64,000 nucleotides of DNA from Mesorhizobium sp. C432A (GCF_030323145.1 NZ_CP100470.1:1550001-1614000), one strand, 5' to 3'; shown: positions 16,981 through 28,275, counted from the first letter of the stretch. Translations and numbers: made by a program. Notes: generated by a model from the letters alone, not told the origin.

Positions 16981-18960
16981 ATGCAACTGAGCGAGGACGT
17001 TGCCCAGAAGGTGGCGGCAGCGATTGGACGTCCGCGGTGGCATTCCGCCGATCCGGAACTCCTGACACTGTTCCTGCAGAAGGATGCCGATGAGAATCGC
17101 AGCCTTGTGCGATGGGGTATTGCGGCTGCTGTATTCAGCTATGTGGCCTATGGCCTTTTCGATTGGTTTCTCTTTCCGGATGTCGCCGGCCGGCTTGTTT
17201 TGACGCGCGTTACGCTAGGGATCACTTCCCTGGCGCTTGTCGAATTTGTCGCCCGACGGGGCTTTGCCCTTGCCACCTTGCACCTTGTAGCAGCGCTGGC
17301 GATTGTCTCCGGTGCCCTTGGGTGGCTCGTCTCCGCTGTTGGAACAGAGCATCAGGATGCCCTCTCCCATTTCATGGTTTTTGGCACAGTGTTCATCCTG
17401 GGTGCGAATCTGTTCTTCAACTTCCGTTTTTGGCTTTCAGCCCTTGCCTCCGCGACGGTCGCCGCAAGCTTTGTGTACGCCGCGATGTTCTCCCTTCAGG
17501 CCGACATCGCCGGCCGCATCGTGCTGTCGGCCTATTTCGTGAACTGTCTCGTCTTGTCGCTTTATCTTTCCTGGCGGCTGAGCCTGGAGCGGTACCAGAC
17601 TTTCCTGCACGCGCTTCGGGCGCAGTTCCAGGAGCAGGCTGCTATCAAGAAGGGGCAGAAGCTAACCGAAATCGCCGACACCGATCCGCTCACGGGAATG
17701 AAGAACCGCAGGGCGATCATTCGAGAATTCTCGGAGCTGCGCGAAGACTGGGCCGCAGACGACGACGAGATAGGGCTCATTCTGATCGACGTCGACTACT
17801 TCAAAAGGTTCAATGACGGACTTGGTCATCAGGCCGGCGACGATTGCCTGATCAAACTCGCCCATGTCCTTTCCGAGATGGCGGCTGCCAACAACGCCAT
17901 CGCGGCCCGCTATGGCGGAGAAGAATTCGTCATTCTCTGCAAGGTCACCGGGCGGGCTCACCTTCATGAGATAACGAATAAATTCTGTCGCGCTGTAGAG
18001 GATTTGGATATCTATCACCCTGATCGGGGCGACAAGCTCAACATCGTCACGATCAGTGCCGGAGCGTCGTTGACGCGCGCCGATCAGAGCATAGAGCTTA
18101 GAATCCTGCTGCAGGAAGCTGACCGCGCACTCTACGCTTCCAAGTTTGCCGGTCGGGCTACGTTCACGATTTACGACCCGCACGCCACCAGCCAGGATCG
18201 CTCCGGCGAAAATCTTTCAGAACTGCTGAAGGTGGCAGTTTCCAACCAGCTCGTTTCCGTCGCTTACCAGCCAATTCGCGAGCTGGCGTCGGGGCGCGTG
18301 CTGGGGCACGAGAGTCTGATGCGGCTATGTGACTTCGACGGCACCATGATCAGTCCGTCCGTATTCATACCCCTTGCCGAGCAGACCGGAGCGATCGTGG
18401 AGCTGGGTACGTGGCTGATCGATCGAGCGTGCGGCGACATGGCGGAATACGGTTTGGGCTCGGTCGTGACGGTGAACGTCTCCGTTCTTCAGCTCAAGGC
18501 TCCCAACTTTTCGCTCCGGATCACCGAAATCCTTGGCAGGCACGGCCTTGCGCCCCAGAAACTGGCCATCGAAATCACCGAAGGCAGTGACATCTTTCTG
18601 GAGGCGCAAGCGGTCAGAAACGTGGAGCGGTTGCGAAAACTGGGCGTTCAGATCTGGCTGGACGACTTCGGAACGGGATTTGCCGGCCTGACATGGCTCC
18701 GCCGCTTCAAATTCGACGTGGTCAAGATCGATCGCAGCTTCCTCCACGATTGCCAGACGTCTCGTGGCTTGAGCCTGTTGCGGGACATGGTCGGACTGCT
18801 GCGCAATCTCGGCCATGTCGTGCTCGCCGAGGGTGTCGAAACGGAAGAGCAGTATATATTGCTGCAGCGCCTGGGGGTAAATTTGATGCAGGGCTTCCTC
18901 ACCGGGCATCCAGTCCCGATCGAAGAAGTGAACCAGATCAGACAAGGGCTCGTTGCCTAG
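16981..18960 (+). CDS. Membrane-anchored GGDEF-EAL cyclic di-GMP protein
   Basis: 659 residues. Residues about 40-200 hold six or so hydrophobic segments, a membrane sensor region. A GGDEF domain (about 234-395) follows with ADTDPLTGMKNRRAI and the active-site loop YGGEEF, so diguanylate cyclase activity is likely. The C-terminal EAL domain (about 410-655) has GHESLMRL in place of EAL (ESL), NVSVLQL, AIEITEG, DDFGTGFAGL, KIDRSF and AEGVETEEQ; the metal and catalytic Glu/Asp/Lys residues appear present, so phosphodiesterase activity is possible. The protein would make and/or break c-di-GMP at the inner membrane. The start ATG follows GGAGGAGCGTTGCG. Confidence 0.93.
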   Translation: MQLSEDVAQKVAAAIGRPRWHSADPELLTLFLQKDADENRSLVRWGIAAAVFSYVAYGLFDWFLFPDVAGRLVLTRVTLGITSLALVEFVARRGFALATLHLVAALAIVSGALGWLVSAVGTEHQDALSHFMVFGTVFILGANLFFNFRFWLSALASATVAASFVYAAMFSLQADIAGRIVLSAYFVNCLVLSLYLSWRLSLERYQTFLHALRAQFQEQAAIKKGQKLTEIADTDPLTGMKNRRAIIREFSELREDWAADDDEIGLILIDVDYFKRFNDGLGHQAGDDCLIKLAHVLSEMAAANNAIAARYGGEEFVILCKVTGRAHLHEITNKFCRAVEDLDIYHPDRGDKLNIVTISAGASLTRADQSIELRILLQEADRALYASKFAGRATFTIYDPHATSQDRSGENLSELLKVAVSNQLVSVAYQPIRELASGRVLGHESLMRLCDFDGTMISPSVFIPLAEQTGAIVELGTWLIDRACGDMAEYGLGSVVTVNVSVLQLKAPNFSLRITEILGRHGLAPQKLAIEITEGSDIFLEAQAVRNVERLRKLGVQIWLDDFGTGFAGLTWLRRFKFDVVKIDRSFLHDCQTSRGLSLLRDMVGLLRNLGHVVLAEGVETEEQYILLQRLGVNLMQGFLTGHPVPIEEVNQIRQGLVA

Positions 18961-19100
18961 CGGCAGCCTCTACGCTGAAGCTTCGGAGGGCATCCTGCTT
19001 CGTTCCGGTCCCCCTACGCTACTTCGTAGCTTCGGGCGACACTCCTACGCCCAGATGCGGTTCCGGGTGGCCTGCCACCCGAAGCCCGCAGGGCGTAGGG
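18961..19100. repeat. Nested inverted repeats beside tRNA-Ser
   Basis: CCTACGCC (19044-19051) pairs with GGCGTAGG (19092-19099), CTTCGGG (19030-19036) with CCCGAAG (19078-19084), and GGGTGG (19065-19070) with CCACCC (19075-19080). A further small hairpin GCTAC-TTC-GTAGC lies near 19018-19030. The pairs partly exclude one another. The block lies at the 3' side of the tRNA gene and downstream of the GGDEF-EAL gene. It may act as a bidirectional terminator or be a palindromic repeat. Confidence 0.55.
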
Positions 19101-19190
19101 TGGCGGAGAGGGAGGGATTCGAACCCCCGATGGGCTTGCACCCATGCCGCATTTCGAGTGCGGTGCATTCGACCACTCTGCCACCTCTCC
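19101..19190 (-). tRNA. tRNA-Ser (anticodon CGA)
   Basis: On the minus strand the 90-base gene starts GGAGAGGTGGCAGAGTGGTC and ends CCTCTCC-G-CCA, with the 7-base acceptor stem GGAGAGG / CCTCTCC. The anticodon arm is CCGCA-CTCGAAA-TGCGG, with CGA at 19154-19156, so it reads UCG codons. The long variable arm (about GCATGGGTGCAAGCCCATC) is typical of serine tRNA, and the T arm has GGTTCGAATCC. The CCA end is encoded. Confidence 0.96.
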
Positions 19191-19551
19191 GCGGTCATGG
19201 TCGGCCGTTGCCGGCGCGGCGCACTAGATAACGGCTGGGCGGGCAGGTTACAAGGCCAAATCCACGGGGAAATTCAGCTTCCTGTGCGGGCTTTGCCGGG
19301 AGGGCTGCGCCGCGGCCACGTCGGCAGATAGGCCAACCGGTCCTCGACCGGAGGGATCGGGCGCGGCAAGGATGGCCAAGGATTCCGCCCGTTTGCCTTG
19401 ACTCGTACCGAACCTTCGGTTAGGGGAAGCGCGCAATCGGCGTGGAGGGTTCTTCCACGCCGCTTGTTTTTCGAACCCGCAGACTGACAAAAAGACGGCC
19501 GAACCGCGTGACGCGGCTCATCGAGGCCGACCGAACAGCGAAAGGCAAAAA
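19191..19551 (+). promoter_or_regulatory. rplU upstream region with leader hairpin
   Basis: No gene in these 361 bases. A -35-like TTGACT (19398-19403) is followed by a 9-base perfect stem CGGCGTGGA (19438-19446) / TCCACGCCG (19454-19462) and then CTTGTTTTT, an intrinsic-terminator-like structure about 80 bases before the rplU start. Placed there it could be an attenuator in the L21 leader. Confidence 0.5.
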
Positions 19552-20259
19552 ATGTTCGCAGTCATTAAAACGGGCGGTAAGCAGTATCGCGTTGCCGCCA
19601 ACGATCTCCTGAAGATCGAGAAGCTCGAAGCCAATGTCGGCGATATCGTCGAAATCGGCAGCGTCCTCGCCCATGGCGAAGGCGAAAATGTCACCTTCGG
19701 CGCCCCGTTCGTCGATGGCGCTCTGGTCACGGCGGAAGTCGTCGAGCAGGGCAAGAACCGCACCGTCATCGCTTTCAAGAAGCGCCGCCGGCAGAATTCG
19801 CGCCGCAAGATCGGCCACCGCCAGCTTCTGACCACCGTGCGGATCGCCGAGATCCTGCTGGGTGGCGCCAAGCCTTCCAAGAAGGCCTCAGCCAAGGTGG
19901 AAGCCAAGGAAGTCAAGGCTGACGTAGCGCCCGAGGCGAAGGCCGAGGCCGCGCCGAAGGAAGCCAAGGCGAAGAACGAAGCCAAAGCCGAGGCTGCTCC
20001 GAAGGATGAAGCCAAGACGGAGACCGCCGTCGCCGCGCCGCTGTTCAAGGCGCCGAAGGGCGAGCCGGACGATTTGGCCGTGATCAAGGGCATCGGCCCG
20101 GTTGCCGCCGGCCAGCTGCACGAGCAGGGCATCACCACCTTCGCCCAGCTTGCCAAGCTGTCGGACAAGGACGTGGCCAAGATCGACGCGCACATGCCCT
20201 TCAGCACCGACCAGATCAACGACTGGCGCGAGCAGGCCAAGGAACTGGCGAAGAAGTAA
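19552..20259 (+). CDS. rplU: 50S ribosomal protein L21 with C-terminal helix-hairpin-helix extension
   Basis: 235 residues, more than twice the usual ~103. Residues 1-103 are ordinary L21 ([37 protein letters not shown]). Then comes a linker of about 60 residues rich in Ala, Lys and Glu, and a C-terminal domain (about 170-235) [20 protein letters not shown] with helix-hairpin-helix character, like the small domain fused to several alphaproteobacterial proteins. L21 binds 23S rRNA in the large subunit; the extension may add RNA or DNA binding. Such extension is, as I recall, usual in Rhizobiales. It heads the rplU-rpmA unit. Confidence 0.96.
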   Translation: MFAVIKTGGKQYRVAANDLLKIEKLEANVGDIVEIGSVLAHGEGENVTFGAPFVDGALVTAEVVEQGKNRTVIAFKKRRRQNSRRKIGHRQLLTTVRIAEILLGGAKPSKKASAKVEAKEVKADVAPEAKAEAAPKEAKAKNEAKAEAAPKDEAKTETAVAAPLFKAPKGEPDDLAVIKGIGPVAAGQLHEQGITTFAQLAKLSDKDVAKIDAHMPFSTDQINDWREQAKELAKK

Positions 20260-20358
20260 AACGAACCGGCGACAAGGTCGCCGGATCGGACTTGAAACGG
20301 AACGCGAACGCGTTCATAAGACCATTCAAGCGCCCCAGGGCGCATCGGAGTTAGTTAG

Positions 20359-20628
20359 ATGGCACACAAGAAAGCTGGCGGCTCGTCGCGCAACGGTCGC
20401 GACTCGCATTCCAAGCGTCTGGGCGTGAAGAAGTTCGGCGGCGAAGCCGTCATCCCGGGCAACATCATCATCCGTCAACGCGGCACCACCTGGCATCCCG
20501 GCGTCAATGTCGGCATGGGCACGGACCACACCCTTTTTGCGCTCGAGACCGGCGCAGTCACCTTCAACAAAAAAGCCAACGGCCGAACCTACGTATCGGT
20601 CAACCCGATTACCAAAGCCGCGGAGTAG
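20359..20628 (+). CDS. rpmA: 50S ribosomal protein L27
   Basis: 89 residues, full length: [20 protein letters not shown], then [22 protein letters not shown] and the HTLFAL strand. The flexible N-terminus of L27 reaches the peptidyl transferase centre. GGAG sits nine bases before the ATG. It follows rplU by 99 bases in the normal order and is closed by a terminator at 20711-20741. Confidence 0.98.
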   Translation: MAHKKAGGSSRNGRDSHSKRLGVKKFGGEAVIPGNIIIRQRGTTWHPGVNVGMGTDHTLFALETGAVTFNKKANGRTYVSVNPITKAAE

Positions 20629-20710
20629 CCGGTTCCGCACTATAAAACCGGCGCCCATCTCGGGAACCGGTGTCTGGCCAAACCAGTGAATGGAGCCAGG
20701 AAAAGGATCA

Positions 20711-20741
20711 GGGGAGATGGGTTTTCCATCTCCCCTTTTTT
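20711..20741 (+). terminator. Intrinsic terminator after rpmA
   Basis: Perfect 10-base stem GGGGAGATGG / CCATCTCCCC, loop GTTTT, then six T residues. A second, weaker stem CCGGTTCC / GGAACCGG lies just upstream at about 20629-20680. The next gene starts at 20761. Confidence 0.92.
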
Positions 20742-20760
20742 CTTGCCTGGAGGACGTCGA

Positions 20761-21348
20761 ATGGTTGCCGAAGCGGAAGACACCGAAGACGAAAGTTACG
20801 CGATAGATTGCCCGGTGCTGGCCACGGAGCGGCTGGTGATGCGCGCCCCGTGTGAAGCCGACATCGCGCAACTGGTCGAGCTTGCCGACAACCGTCACGT
20901 CGCCGAGATGCTGGCCCGCATGCCGCACCCCTATGGCGAGGCCGAGGCACGCGCCTTCCTGGCCATGACCAGGTCGCGCCGGGCCGGCATCGCCTACGCC
21001 CTGACGCTGGCCGGCACCGACATTTTCGTCGGCTGCGCCGGCCTCAACATGACCGATCGCGGGCTGGAACTCGGCTACTGGATCGGCGAGCCCTATTGGA
21101 AGCGCGGCTATGCGACGGAGGCCGCGCACGCGTTGGTCGACCTCGCCTTCCAACGGACGTCGATCCAGGTGCTGCAGGCTTCGACGCGGGTGATCAATCC
21201 GGCCTCGCGCCGGGTCATCCACAAATGCGGCTTCCAGTATGCCGGCCAGGGCATGCTGAACTCGATCGTCGCCGGCCAGGTGCCGGTCGAGCGGTACCGG
21301 CTGGACAGAAAGACCTGGATCAGCCTGCGCAATTGGGTGCATTTTTAG
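20761..21348 (+). CDS. GNAT-family N-acetyltransferase (RimJ/RimL type)
   Basis: 195 residues from the ATG at 20761, with GGAGG about seven bases upstream. The GNAT fold is shown by LATERLVMRAPCEADIAQLV at the start, LGYWIGEPYWKRGYATEA (acetyl-CoA binding loop) and ASTRVINPASRRVIHKCGF (motif B region). RimJ/RimL-type enzymes acetylate protein N-termini or small amines. It sits between rpmA and obgE, a common rhizobial position. Substrate unknown. Confidence 0.93.
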   Translation: MVAEAEDTEDESYAIDCPVLATERLVMRAPCEADIAQLVELADNRHVAEMLARMPHPYGEAEARAFLAMTRSRRAGIAYALTLAGTDIFVGCAGLNMTDRGLELGYWIGEPYWKRGYATEAAHALVDLAFQRTSIQVLQASTRVINPASRRVIHKCGFQYAGQGMLNSIVAGQVPVERYRLDRKTWISLRNWVHF

Positions 21349-21483
21349 GTGTTTTGATATTCAGGTGAGGCCGGCCTGCAAATGCGGGTTTATGCGCTTC
21401 CGGTGCACGTACTTAAGTACGCTCCGCTCCGGTTCTCGAAAACCAGTGTTTTCGGCTCGGCCTGACCTGAATCTCAACACACC
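21348..21483. repeat. Long palindromic repeat element
   Basis: The 26-base arms at 21348-21373 and 21458-21483 are complementary at 22 of 26 positions. The interior carries a perfect 14-base palindrome CGTACTTAAGTACG at 21408-21421 and a further CCGG/CCGG-flanked stem. The element starts on the last base of the upstream stop codon and fills most of the gap to the next gene (minus strand). It resembles the palindromic intergenic elements common in mesorhizobial genomes and could end transcription in both directions. Confidence 0.75.
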
Positions 21484-21540
21484 TAGGCGCGTGCCTCCAA
21501 ACGACTGGTTTGGCAACGTTGGTTGTGGATCGGACTCAAC

Positions 21541-23602
<2,062 letters not shown>

Positions 23603-23604
23603 CG

Positions 23605-24771
23605 ATGACGGCGCAGTCGCTGACAAAATACCGGCGCATCACGGTCAAGATCGGTTCGGCCTTGCTGGTCGACCGCACCAGCGGCCTGAAGCGCGACTGG
23701 CTTGCCTCGCTTGCCGAGGATATTGCGGTGCTGGCCAATGGTGGCGCCGAGATCCTGGTCGTGTCCTCCGGCGCCATTGCGCTCGGCCGCACCATTCTCG
23801 GTCTCGGCAAACGGGCGCTGAAGCTGGAAGAAAGCCAGGCGGCTGCGGCCGTCGGCCAGATCGCGCTGGCCGGCGCGTGGTCGGATGCGCTGGGCAAGGG
23901 TTCGCTGAAATCGGGCCAGATCCTGCTGACGCTGGGCGACACCGAAGAGCGCCGCCGCTATCTGAATGCCCGCGCGACGATCTCGACGCTGCTCAAGATG
24001 AAGGCGGTGCCGGTCATCAATGAGAACGACACGGTGGCGACCTCCGAAATCCGCTATGGCGACAATGACCGGCTGGCGGCCCGGGTGGCGACGATGATGG
24101 GCGCCGACCTGCTTGTGCTGCTCTCCGACATTGACGGGCTCTACACGGCGCCGCCGGCGCGCGATCCCGCTGCGAAATTCATTCCGGTGGTCGACCGCAT
24201 TACACCCGATATCGAAGCGATGGCGGGGGCGGCCGCTTCCGAACTGTCGCGCGGCGGCATGCGCACCAAGCTCGACGCGGGCAAGATCGCCACCGCCGCC
24301 GGCACCGCCATGATCATCACCTCGGGCACCAGGCTGTCGCCGCTGATGGCGATCGAGCGTGGCGAGCGCGCCACCTTCTTCAGGCCGAGCGCCAATCCGG
24401 TGAAGGGCTACAAGAGCTGGATCGCCGGCCAGCTCGAACCGGCGGGGCGGCTCACCGTCGATGCCGGCGCCATCGGTGCGCTGCTGTCCGGCAAATCTTT
24501 GCTGCCGGCCGGCGTCAGGCTGGTCAGCGGCAATTTCTCGCGTGGCGACACGGTGGCGATCCTGTCGCCCGAGGGCCGCGAGATCGCGCGCGGGCTTGTT
24601 GCCTACGATGCCGCCGATGCCGTAAGGATCGCAGGCCTGAAGACCGCCGAGATCGAAACCGTGCTCGGCTACGAGGCGCGCTCGGCGATGATCCACAGGG
24701 ACGATCTGGTGGTGAGCGATCCGGGTGACCAGATACGGCCTGCCGGCCAGCTATGGGCCGGGGCGAGGTAA
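23605..24771 (+). CDS. proB: Glutamate 5-kinase
   Basis: 388 residues. The kinase domain (about 1-260) begins [18 protein letters not shown] and has [20 protein letters not shown] and [12 protein letters not shown]-terminal PUA domain (about 285-370) is present, as in E. coli ProB. The enzyme phosphorylates glutamate at the gamma carboxyl, the first step of proline synthesis and the point of proline feedback. It starts two bases after obgE and is followed 14 bases later by proA. Confidence 0.97.
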   Translation: MTAQSLTKYRRITVKIGSALLVDRTSGLKRDWLASLAEDIAVLANGGAEILVVSSGAIALGRTILGLGKRALKLEESQAAAAVGQIALAGAWSDALGKGSLKSGQILLTLGDTEERRRYLNARATISTLLKMKAVPVINENDTVATSEIRYGDNDRLAARVATMMGADLLVLLSDIDGLYTAPPARDPAAKFIPVVDRITPDIEAMAGAAASELSRGGMRTKLDAGKIATAAGTAMIITSGTRLSPLMAIERGERATFFRPSANPVKGYKSWIAGQLEPAGRLTVDAGAIGALLSGKSLLPAGVRLVSGNFSRGDTVAILSPEGREIARGLVAYDAADAVRIAGLKTAEIETVLGYEARSAMIHRDDLVVSDPGDQIRPAGQLWAGAR

Positions 24772-24785
24772 GCGGAGGATGAGCC

Positions 24786-26072
24786 ATGCTGAAACTGCAT
24801 GAACAATCCGGGGATGACACCGTCGCGCTGATGGCCGGTATCGGCCGCCGCGCCCGCGCGGCCGCCCGACCGTTGGCCATTGCGACCGCCGCCGCCAAGA
24901 ATGCCGCGCTTCTCGCCATGGCCGACGCGATCATCGCGCGCCAGCAGGAGATTCTCGACGCCAACGCCATCGATGTCTCTAACGGACACGAATCCGGACT
25001 GTCCGGCTCGTTCATGGACCGGCTGAAGCTCGATCCGGCGGGCACCCGTGCCATGGCGGATGGCATCCGTGAAATCGCCGAGCTCAGGGACCCGGTCGGC
25101 GATGTGATTGCCGCCTGGGATCGCCCCAACGGCCTGCAGATCGAGCGCGTGCGCACGCCGCTCGGCGTTGTGGGCGTCATTTATGAAAGCCGGCCGAATG
25201 TGACGGCGGATGCCGGTGCGCTCTGCCTCAAGGCCGGCAATCCGGTAATCCTGCGTGGCGGCTCGGACTCGCTCAATTCGTCCGCCGCCATTCATGCCTG
25301 CCTGGTCGAGGGGCTGAAGGCCGCCGGCCTGCCGGAAGACGCCATTCAGCTGGTGCCGACCACCGACCGCGCCGCCGTCGGCGAAATGCTGAAAGGGCTT
25401 GGCGGCAATCTCGACGTCATCATTCCGCGCGGCGGCAAAAGCCTGGTCGGGCGCGTCCAGAGCGAGGCGCGGGTGCCGGTCTTTGCCCATCTTGAAGGCA
25501 TCTGCCATCTCTACATCGACCGCTCGGCCGATCTCGACATGGCGGTCAGGATCGCCGTCAACGCCAAGATGCGGCGCACCGGTGTCTGTGGCGCTGCAGA
25601 GACTTTGCTGGTCGACCGCGCGGTGGCCTCCACGCATCTGGTGCCGATCCTCGACGCGCTACGCGCCGCCGGCTGCGAGATCCATGCCGATCAGGAAGTG
25701 ATGAAGCTGTTCTTCGACGCCAAGCCGGCGACCGATGCCGACTGGGTGACCGAATATCTCGAGGCCATCATCGCGGTAAAGCTGGTAGACGGAATTGCCG
25801 GTGCCATCGACCATATCGAGACGTTCTCCTCACACCACACAGAGGCGATCATCGCCGAGGATACCAAAGCGGTCGAGCGGTTCTTCAACGAGATCGACTC
25901 GGCGATCCTTTTGCACAATGCCTCGACGCAGTTCGCAGATGGCGGCGAATTCGGCATGGGAGCCGAGATCGGCATCGCCACCGGCAAGATGCATGCGCGC
26001 GGTCCGGTCGGCGTCGAACAGCTGACCTCGTTCAAATACCGCGTGCGCGGGTCGGGACAGGTGAGGCCTTGA
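24786..26072 (+). CDS. proA: Gamma-glutamyl phosphate reductase
   Basis: 428 residues, the usual length. Conserved blocks are [34 protein letters not shown], the [14 protein letters not shown] strand and [19 protein letters not shown], which holds the catalytic cysteine. It reduces glutamyl phosphate to glutamate semialdehyde with NADPH, second step of proline synthesis. GGAGG precedes the ATG by about eight bases. Partner of the adjacent proB. Confidence 0.97.
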   Translation: MLKLHEQSGDDTVALMAGIGRRARAAARPLAIATAAAKNAALLAMADAIIARQQEILDANAIDVSNGHESGLSGSFMDRLKLDPAGTRAMADGIREIAELRDPVGDVIAAWDRPNGLQIERVRTPLGVVGVIYESRPNVTADAGALCLKAGNPVILRGGSDSLNSSAAIHACLVEGLKAAGLPEDAIQLVPTTDRAAVGEMLKGLGGNLDVIIPRGGKSLVGRVQSEARVPVFAHLEGICHLYIDRSADLDMAVRIAVNAKMRRTGVCGAAETLLVDRAVASTHLVPILDALRAAGCEIHADQEVMKLFFDAKPATDADWVTEYLEAIIAVKLVDGIAGAIDHIETFSSHHTEAIIAEDTKAVERFFNEIDSAILLHNASTQFADGGEFGMGAEIGIATGKMHARGPVGVEQLTSFKYRVRGSGQVRP

Positions 26073-26109
26073 ATCATTCGCGTCAGGGCTTGAGGCATTG
26101 AGCCCAGAC

Positions 26110-26265
26110 ACCCCCCTCTGTCCTGCCGGACATCTCCCCCGCAAGGGGGAGATCAGCTTTTTCTTCCGCTTTCGCCAATCACTAACGTTGCAAGAAAAGT
26201 GCCTTTGCCGAAGCTGCTGATCTCCCCCTTGCGGGGGAGATGCCCTGTAGGGCAGAGGGGGTGCC
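26110..26265. repeat. Inverted repeat pair of the CCCCCTCTGTCCTGCCGG family
   Basis: Two outward hairpin arms, 26110-26157 and 26216-26265, each hold their own small hairpin (CATCTCCCCC-GCAA-GGGGGAGATC on the left; GATCTCCCCC-TTGC-GGGGGAGAT on the right) and are complementary to each other. Related copies are at 37744-37773 and 41456-41614. The element occupies the proA-nadD gap and ends just before the likely nadD start. Confidence 0.85.
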
Positions 26266-26272
26266 TAGCACC

Positions 26273-26905
26273 ATGCTGTCGTCCCTTCAGCCCGCCATCC
26301 CCTCGCACTACCTCCGTATGCCGCATGCCGAGAAAGGCCTCGCCGTCGGCCTGTTCGGCGGATCGTTCAACCCGCCGCATGCCGGCCATGCGCTGGTGGC
26401 GGAAATTGCGCTCAGGCGGCTGGCGCTCGACCAGCTATGGTGGATAGTGACGCCTGGCAATCCGCTGAAGAGCACCAGGGAATTGGCGCCGCTGAGCGAC
26501 CGGCTGCTCCAGTCGGAGCAGGTCGCCAAGAACCCGAAGATCAAGGTCACCGCCTTCGAGGCGGCGCATCATATTCGCTTCACCGCCGACACGCTGGCGC
26601 TGGTCAAGGCACGCAATCCCGGCGTCGACTTCGTCTGGATCATGGGCGCCGACTCACTCCGCGATTTCCACCGTTGGCAGCGCTGGCGCCAGATCGTCAT
26701 GACCTTCCCCATCGCGGTCATCGACCGCCCGGGCGCGACGCTGTCCTTCCTGTCCTCGGTCGTGGCCAAGACGTTCGACTATGCCCGCGTCGACGAGGGT
26801 GACGCGCCCCGGCTCGCGCGCATGAAGGCGCCGGCCTGGACCTTCATCCACGGCCCACGCTCGTCGCTGTCATCGAGTGCTATTCGCCAGCAAGCCAAGG
26901 GGTAA
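26273..26905 (+). CDS. nadD: Nicotinate-nucleotide adenylyltransferase
   Basis: 210 residues from the ATG at 26273; an alternative start is the ATG at 26318 (MPHAEKG). The frame also runs upstream into the repeat, which is unlikely to be coding. The nucleotidyltransferase signature GLFGGSFNPPHAGHALVA is complete, followed by WWIVTPGNPLK, FVWIMGADSLRDFHRW and the C-terminal GPRSSLSSSAIR (ISSTxIR-type motif). NadD adenylates nicotinate mononucleotide in NAD synthesis. In related genomes it is followed by rsfS; here an MFS and an MscS gene lie between. Confidence 0.93.
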   Translation: MLSSLQPAIPSHYLRMPHAEKGLAVGLFGGSFNPPHAGHALVAEIALRRLALDQLWWIVTPGNPLKSTRELAPLSDRLLQSEQVAKNPKIKVTAFEAAHHIRFTADTLALVKARNPGVDFVWIMGADSLRDFHRWQRWRQIVMTFPIAVIDRPGATLSFLSSVVAKTFDYARVDEGDAPRLARMKAPAWTFIHGPRSSLSSSAIRQQAKG

Positions 26906-26979
26906 CTCCGTAAGACCAGATCGCCGATGTCGCTTTTACGGCGGCCTTTCGCGATTGGCTGGGCGATGCTGCGCTGGAT

Positions 26980-28260
26980 ATGGCCAATTCAGTGAACCAG
27001 ACCGACATCGACCCCAATCATGGCGCCCCGCCGGCGCCCGTGATCGCCATTGCCAGCGTAATCGTGTCGATGGCGCTGATCGCGGTCGGCAACGGGTTGA
27101 TGTTCGCCTATATCCCGGTCCGGCTTGGGGTCGAGCGCTTCGATCCGACCTGGGCCGGGCTGATCATCACCGGCCTTTCCGCCGGCGGACTTGCCGGCTG
27201 TATCCTGACCGGGCCGCTGGTGCGCCGCGTCGGGCACGCCCGCGCCTTCATGGTGCTGTCGGCGCTGATAGCGCTGTCGAATGCTGCCATTGGCGCCGGC
27301 ACCTACCCGCTGCTGTGGATCGCGGCGCGCGCGCTTTACGGTTTTGCAATATGCGGCCTGTTCATCGTCGCCCAGAGCTGGCTCAACGATGCCGTCGCAA
27401 ACGCCATTCGCGGCCGGGTGATGGCGGTGTTTTACGTCGCCTATGTCGCCGGACTTGGCGTCGGCTATGCCCTGCTGGCGGCGGTCGACATCGCGACGGC
27501 GCAGGCGCCGCTGATCGGCATTGCCTTCACCGCGGTGTCGATCCTGCCGGTCGGCATGACGCGGTTGGCTCAACCGCCGCCACCTCGCGCAGCCTCCGTG
27601 GCGCTTGGCCGCGCCTGGCGGATCTCGCCGGTCGGCGTGGCCGGCATGCTGGCCGTCGGCGGCCTGTCGATGGCGATCGCCGGGTTCGCACCGATCCATG
27701 CCACGGCCAAAGGCTACAGCCAGGCCGATGTGGCGCTGCTTTTGTCGGCCATGCCCGTCGGCACGCTGATCCTGCAGATACCGCTCGGCTGGATTTCCGA
27801 CCGTACCGATCGCCGTTACGTGCTGGCCGGCGCTGCGGCACTGGCCATCGTTGCCGGTATTATGGCTATCGGCTTTGACGGTGGCGCTCTGGCGGTGCTG
27901 GTGGTGATCTATGTGATCTGGGACGGCGCTTCGGAATCGATCTATTCGCTGGCCAGCGCGCATGCCGCCGATCGCGCCGGCAAGGACGACATGGTGGCGC
28001 TGTCGAGTTCGCTGCTGTTTGCCTGGTCGCTGTCGGGTTTCATCGTGCCAGGTATCGTGACGGCCCTGTCGGCCGTCTATGGAACGCAGGCCTTCATCTA
28101 TGTGGCGATCATCATCGCCACCGTGTTCTGCCTGTTCGTGCTGTGGCGAGTGGCGACGACGCAGGCCGTTCCCGCCACGGCGACCGGCAGTTTCGCGCCG
28201 ATGTCGGCGCAGGCGCCATTGCCGGTGGAGCTCGCCTACGCCCCGGAAGATCAGCGCTGA
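26980..28260 (+). CDS. MFS transporter (YcaD-like)
   Basis: 426 residues with twelve hydrophobic segments. Major-facilitator features include the loop between helices 2 and 3 (GPLVRRVGHARAFM), the pattern ALYGFAICGLFIVAQSWLND, and in the second half LGWISDRTDRRYVLAG. This set is typical of YcaD/UMF-type exporters of unknown substrate. The start ATG at 26980 lies 75 bases after nadD. It is probably an inserted gene relative to the conserved nadD-rsfS order. Confidence 0.9.
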   Translation: MANSVNQTDIDPNHGAPPAPVIAIASVIVSMALIAVGNGLMFAYIPVRLGVERFDPTWAGLIITGLSAGGLAGCILTGPLVRRVGHARAFMVLSALIALSNAAIGAGTYPLLWIAARALYGFAICGLFIVAQSWLNDAVANAIRGRVMAVFYVAYVAGLGVGYALLAAVDIATAQAPLIGIAFTAVSILPVGMTRLAQPPPPRAASVALGRAWRISPVGVAGMLAVGGLSMAIAGFAPIHATAKGYSQADVALLLSAMPVGTLILQIPLGWISDRTDRRYVLAGAAALAIVAGIMAIGFDGGALAVLVVIYVIWDGASESIYSLASAHAADRAGKDDMVALSSSLLFAWSLSGFIVPGIVTALSAVYGTQAFIYVAIIIATVFCLFVLWRVATTQAVPATATGSFAPMSAQAPLPVELAYAPEDQR

Positions 28261-28275
28261 ACGGTTTCACAGCTC

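Noticed and set aside
18270..18330. Inactive EAL domain because the motif reads ESL
   Set aside because: ESL and EVL variants keep the catalytic Glu, and the other metal and catalytic residues are present, so loss of activity cannot be claimed.
26110..26265. Possible CRISPR array
   Set aside because: The repeated units are inverted and unequal, not direct repeats with regular spacers.
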